Shown here in pieces: positions 61,882 through 64,000 of a stretch of DNA of 64,000 nucleotides. This DNA is from RYN-230 sp963718305 (GTDB lineage Bacteria > Actinomycetota > Actinomycetes > Streptosporangiales > Streptosporangiaceae). The stretch covers positions 62,001-126,000 of the forward strand of contig CAVQZG010000009.1 in assembly GCA_963718305.1 (NCBI GenBank), in the 5' to 3' direction. The position numbers and the translations under genes are program-made. Under the pieces are notes generated by a model. The model was given only the letters and a program-made list of their open reading frames with translations, did no database searches and was not told the origin of the DNA. Within the stretch, counting starts at the first letter, position 1; the number at the start of each line of letters is the position of its first letter.

Positions 61882-62424
61882 ATGGCGAATGTGGTGCGAC
61901 CGGAGTGGTGTGAGGCCTGCGGACGACCGCTCCCACCCCAGCAGGGCAGGGGCCGGCGGCGCAGGTTCTGCGGCGCCACCTGCCGCAGCGCCGCGCGGCG
62001 GGAGCGTGAGCAGCCCCGGCCTCAGCCGGACGTGGCGCCAGACCCCTTGATGCCTGGCCTGCGTCACAAAAGCCTGGCTGCGGGCGGCCAGGAACCTAGC
62101 CGGAGGGACCCCGTGGCGGCCAAGATCCACCTGGCGGCGCGCCGTCTCGTGGCCGAACTCGACCACCCGGCGGCCGGGTCGCCGATGGGCGCCCTGGCCG
62201 CGGCGCGGGAACTCTCCAGCGTCACCGACGTGGCCCTGCGCGCGGCCGTGGCCCGGGCCCGGGCCGCCGGACACAGCTGGAGCCGGATCGGTGAAGTGCT
62301 CGGCACGACCAGGCAGGCGGCGTTCCAGCGCTTCGGGGGGCCGGCCGACCCGCATAGCGGTCCGCCCATGACCCGGGCCGTCGCGCCGGAGTTCGCGGAC
62401 GGGGCGGGTCGTCCCCGACCATGA
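61882..62424 (+). CDS. Zinc-finger and helix-turn-helix protein
   Basis: 180 residues. The N-terminal finger is WCEACGRPLPP...RRFCGATCRSAARR (CxxC...CxxxC). The C-terminal helical domain has AAVARARAAGHSWSRIGEVL and GTTRQAAFQRFG, a helix-turn-helix typical of small actinobacterial regulators. A perfect dyad precedes it. Probably an autoregulated transcription factor; targets unknown. ATG 61882. Confidence 0.82.
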   Translation: MANVVRPEWCEACGRPLPPQQGRGRRRRFCGATCRSAARREREQPRPQPDVAPDPLMPGLRHKSLAAGGQEPSRRDPVAAKIHLAARRLVAELDHPAAGSPMGALAAARELSSVTDVALRAAVARARAAGHSWSRIGEVLGTTRQAAFQRFGGPADPHSGPPMTRAVAPEFADGAGRPRP

Positions 62425-62460
62425 CAGCTGGCTGGGGTGACCGCGCGGGAACGCGGGTGC

Positions 62461-62775
62461 TCAGGCCTCGTAGTCGAAGATCAGCGCCAGGGCGTCGTCC
62501 AGCTTGCGCATGGTTTCCTCGGCGAGCTGGCCGATCCGGTCACCCGAGAGCCTGCTGCGGCGGACCCGCACCGCGGAGTAGGACTCCAGGTGCCCGGCCA
62601 CCGGATCGTTCTGGCTGAGCGCCACGACGTAGGGAGTCTCGGTCAGGTCTGGCCGGTCGCTGACCTTGACCACCACGGGGTGGCCGGTGATCGCGTTGAA
62701 GCCGTCGTTGCTGACGATGGCCACGTATCCGCCCCGGGCCACTCCCTTGTACGCGAAAATGTCACCGCGGTTCAC
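62461..62775 (-). CDS. MazF/PemK-type mRNA interferase toxin
   Basis: A 104-residue toxin: VNRGDIFAYKGVARGGYVAI, VVKVSDRPDLTETPYVVALS and SRLSGDRIGQLAEETMRKLD match the PemK fold, with the catalytic-loop positions in RGDI and a downstream Thr/Ser. It is downstream of the antitoxin, overlapping by 4 bp (GTGA). Confidence 0.88.
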   Translation of the reverse strand: MNRGDIFAYKGVARGGYVAIVSNDGFNAITGHPVVVKVSDRPDLTETPYVVALSQNDPVAGHLESYSAVRVRRSRLSGDRIGQLAEETMRKLDDALALIFDYEA

Positions 62776-63011
62776 GCGGCGCCCTGGCCGGCGCTGGGGA
62801 AGTCGCCTGCGTTAGCCTCCGTCCACTCCGCCCAGTCGTGACCAGTGAGCCGGTCGGCTTCGGCGATCGCGCTCGCCGCATCGCGCTGGATCTTCTCCCG
62901 CGCGGCCCGGGTCATCCACGCCGACATGGACAGCCCCGCGCGGTCAGCCTCGGCGCGAGCTTGCCGGTAGGCACGCTCACCCATGCTGATGCTGAAGGTC
63001 TTCACGGACAT
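62772..63011 (-). CDS. MazE/ribbon-helix-helix-type antitoxin
   Basis: A 79-residue antitoxin: MSVKTFSISMGERAYRQARA with an RHH-like first half and an acidic C-terminal segment (LTGHDWAEWTEANAGDF) that would neutralise the toxin. ATG 63011 is preferred over the GTG two codons upstream. An inverted repeat overlaps the start. Confidence 0.85.
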   Translation of the reverse strand: MSVKTFSISMGERAYRQARAEADRAGLSMSAWMTRAAREKIQRDAASAIAEADRLTGHDWAEWTEANAGDFPSAGQGAA

Positions 63012-63044
63012 GTTCACAACGCTAGCAACAACGTTCCTGTGAAC
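63012..63044. promoter_or_regulatory. Inverted repeat at the antitoxin start
   Basis: GTTCACA (63012-63018) and TGTGAAC (63038-63044) with an inner AACG/CGTT pair, immediately upstream of the antitoxin ATG. Suits binding of the antitoxin or the complex for autoregulation. Confidence 0.65.
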
Positions 63045-63068
63045 GGGGCCGAACGCCCAATCAGGACA

Positions 63069-63872
63069 TCAGGGGGCCGTGGCCAGGGCTACCGAGGCCT
63101 CGGACGTGAAGACCAGGAAGGTGAACGTCTCCTGGAGGTACAACTCCACGCTCGACGCGTCGTGGCTGAGGTAGCCGATCGAGATGTCCTGGCCGAGCTG
63201 CAGCGTGTAGTCGCCGCCGCGGGTGGTGAGCACGAAAGCGCCCTCGATGGCCGGGGCCCAGATGATGTCCCCGCTGATCAGCCGGTTGATGTGCTCGTGG
63301 ATCGGGTAGCCGTGGTCACGTGTCTCGCTCACGGCGGTGTACGCGTCGGCGCTGAGCACGACCGAGTACGGGCCGTTGACCCCGGCGATCCGCAGGTACC
63401 GCAGCGCCTCGGCGATCGCCTCGGGGTAGCTGCGCACGTCGCCCGGCAGCGTCATGGGCGGGTTGCTCGTTTCCTGCCTGATTCCGGTGATGCCCCCGGC
63501 CGCGTATCCCTCGAACACGGCCCGGTCCTCGGCGAAGGCGATCTGCCGGGCGGCGTCCTTCACCGGCTGCCAGTCGGAATCCTGGGCGCCGCGCAGCACG
63601 TCATCGACCGCGCTCCGGTCCACCCGGAACGGCACGCGGAACTCGTTCACCGGCCTGACCTCGCGCTGGCGGGCCAGCACCCCGTCGTGCGGGGTCTCGA
63701 TGTCCCGGAGGTGACCGGTGCCGACGGCGGACAGCGCGCTGCCCCCGGGCCCGGACACGTCCACCACCCGGCGCCCCGCCAGGTGGCGCTTGAGGGTGCG
63801 GGTGGCTTCTTCCTCGATCTGGGACCAGGCTGCGTCGGAGATCGGGGCCAGCTCCCGGTGCAGGTTATCCAT
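63069..63872 (-). CDS. Encapsulin (family 1, Linocin_M18-like shell protein)
   Basis: A 267-residue HK97-fold shell protein that forms 60-subunit (T=1) nanocompartments in most relatives. It begins MDNLHRELAPISDAAWSQIE and includes the family segments GRRVVDVSGPGG, EVRPVNEFRVPFRVDR (shell lattice) and DISIGYLSHDASSVELYLQE; ends VFTSEASVALATAP. The ATG at 63872 overlaps the end of a cargo gene by 8 bp. Function: encloses the cargo enzyme. Confidence 0.95.
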   Translation of the reverse strand: MDNLHRELAPISDAAWSQIEEEATRTLKRHLAGRRVVDVSGPGGSALSAVGTGHLRDIETPHDGVLARQREVRPVNEFRVPFRVDRSAVDDVLRGAQDSDWQPVKDAARQIAFAEDRAVFEGYAAGGITGIRQETSNPPMTLPGDVRSYPEAIAEALRYLRIAGVNGPYSVVLSADAYTAVSETRDHGYPIHEHINRLISGDIIWAPAIEGAFVLTTRGGDYTLQLGQDISIGYLSHDASSVELYLQETFTFLVFTSEASVALATAP

Positions 63873-64000
63873 GCTGCGTCACTCCTCGTAGGCTGCCGAT
63901 GCCGAGTGATCCGGCGGAGTCAGATGATGCGGGCGGCCCGGCTGGCCGGTCTCCGCCTGCGTCGGTGCTGCCCTCATCGGGGGCGTCCTGGTCTGGGCTG
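63865..64000 (-). CDS. Encapsulin cargo protein, C-terminal end only
   Basis: The frame entering from the right edge and ending TAA at 63867-63865 gives a Pro/Gly/Asp-rich linker then SDSAGSLGIGSLRGVTQHG. SLGIGSLRG is the actinobacterial cargo-loading peptide that docks inside encapsulin shells. The 8-bp overlap with the encapsulin start shows translational coupling. The enzyme itself lies outside the window. A DyP-type peroxidase is the usual cargo with this peptide and gene order; that identity is inferred. Confidence 0.85.
   Translation of the reverse strand, partial: SPDQDAPDEGSTDAGGDRPAGPPASSDSAGSLGIGSLRGVTQHG

Overview
This window is about 70% GC with very strong third-position GC. It reads as chromosomal DNA of a filamentous-type actinobacterium, a short distance from the replication origin. 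The left part carries the conserved origin-proximal gene order of that phylum: parB with two parS sites; a GNAT enzyme and a Nudix protein; trxA-trxB; sigM with its anti-sigma factor; a pseudokinase; murJ; a DUF6049 protein; and the CCA-adding enzyme. These are followed by ino1 with a PadR regulator, DUF5318, a class A penicillin-binding protein, a GT87 glycosyltransferase, and the rpsF-ssb-rpsR-rplI block leading to dnaB. The exact genus cannot be fixed from the sequence; Streptosporangiales or a related order is an inference.

Layout. 0.4-27 kb is core genome: chromosome segregation, redox, cell-wall synthesis, ribosome and replication. 28-30.7 kb is dnaB, interrupted by a 1,290-nt intein whose endonuclease part is out of frame. 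32.0-36.7 kb is a decayed integrative element. It lies between an intact tRNA-Arg(ACG) gene and a 43-bp copy of that tRNA's 3' part, and holds a broken tyrosine integrase, an IS3-type transposase scrap, a heavily frameshifted cyclase/NB-ARC/TPR regulator and an orphan RelE-type toxin. 36.7-47.4 kb is accessory: a sigma-factor fragment; an ECF41 sigma factor with a striking symmetric promoter region shared with a LUD-domain gene; a secreted three-repeat protein; a GNAT-RidA-AlkB-TetR operon with a palindrome lying on its -10 box; a WYL regulator; and an RCC1-propeller lipoprotein. 47.4-57 kb holds metabolic and housekeeping genes: STAS protein, topoisomerase IB, quinone reductase, nitrilase, SMP-30 lactonase, gluconokinase, Smr protein and an S53 peptidase. 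57-61.8 kb is signalling: SigK/RskA and a two-component pair. 62.4-64 kb has a MazEF-type toxin-antitoxin pair and an encapsulin. The 3' end of the encapsulin cargo gene runs off the right edge and carries a clear loading peptide.

Several otherwise well-conserved genes are split by one- or two-base shifts (anti-sigma M, the PBP, the dnaB intein, the RCC1 lipoprotein, a hypothetical at 49.3 kb). Some of these genes should be essential or important, so part of the damage may be sequencing or assembly error rather than biology. In the 32-36 kb element, real decay is more likely. The most rewarding items for a second look are the encapsulin operon at the right edge, the broken dnaB intein with its tRNA-Arg-like patch, the tRNA-Arg integration site, the ECF41/LUD symmetric promoter, and the AlkB/RidA stress operon.
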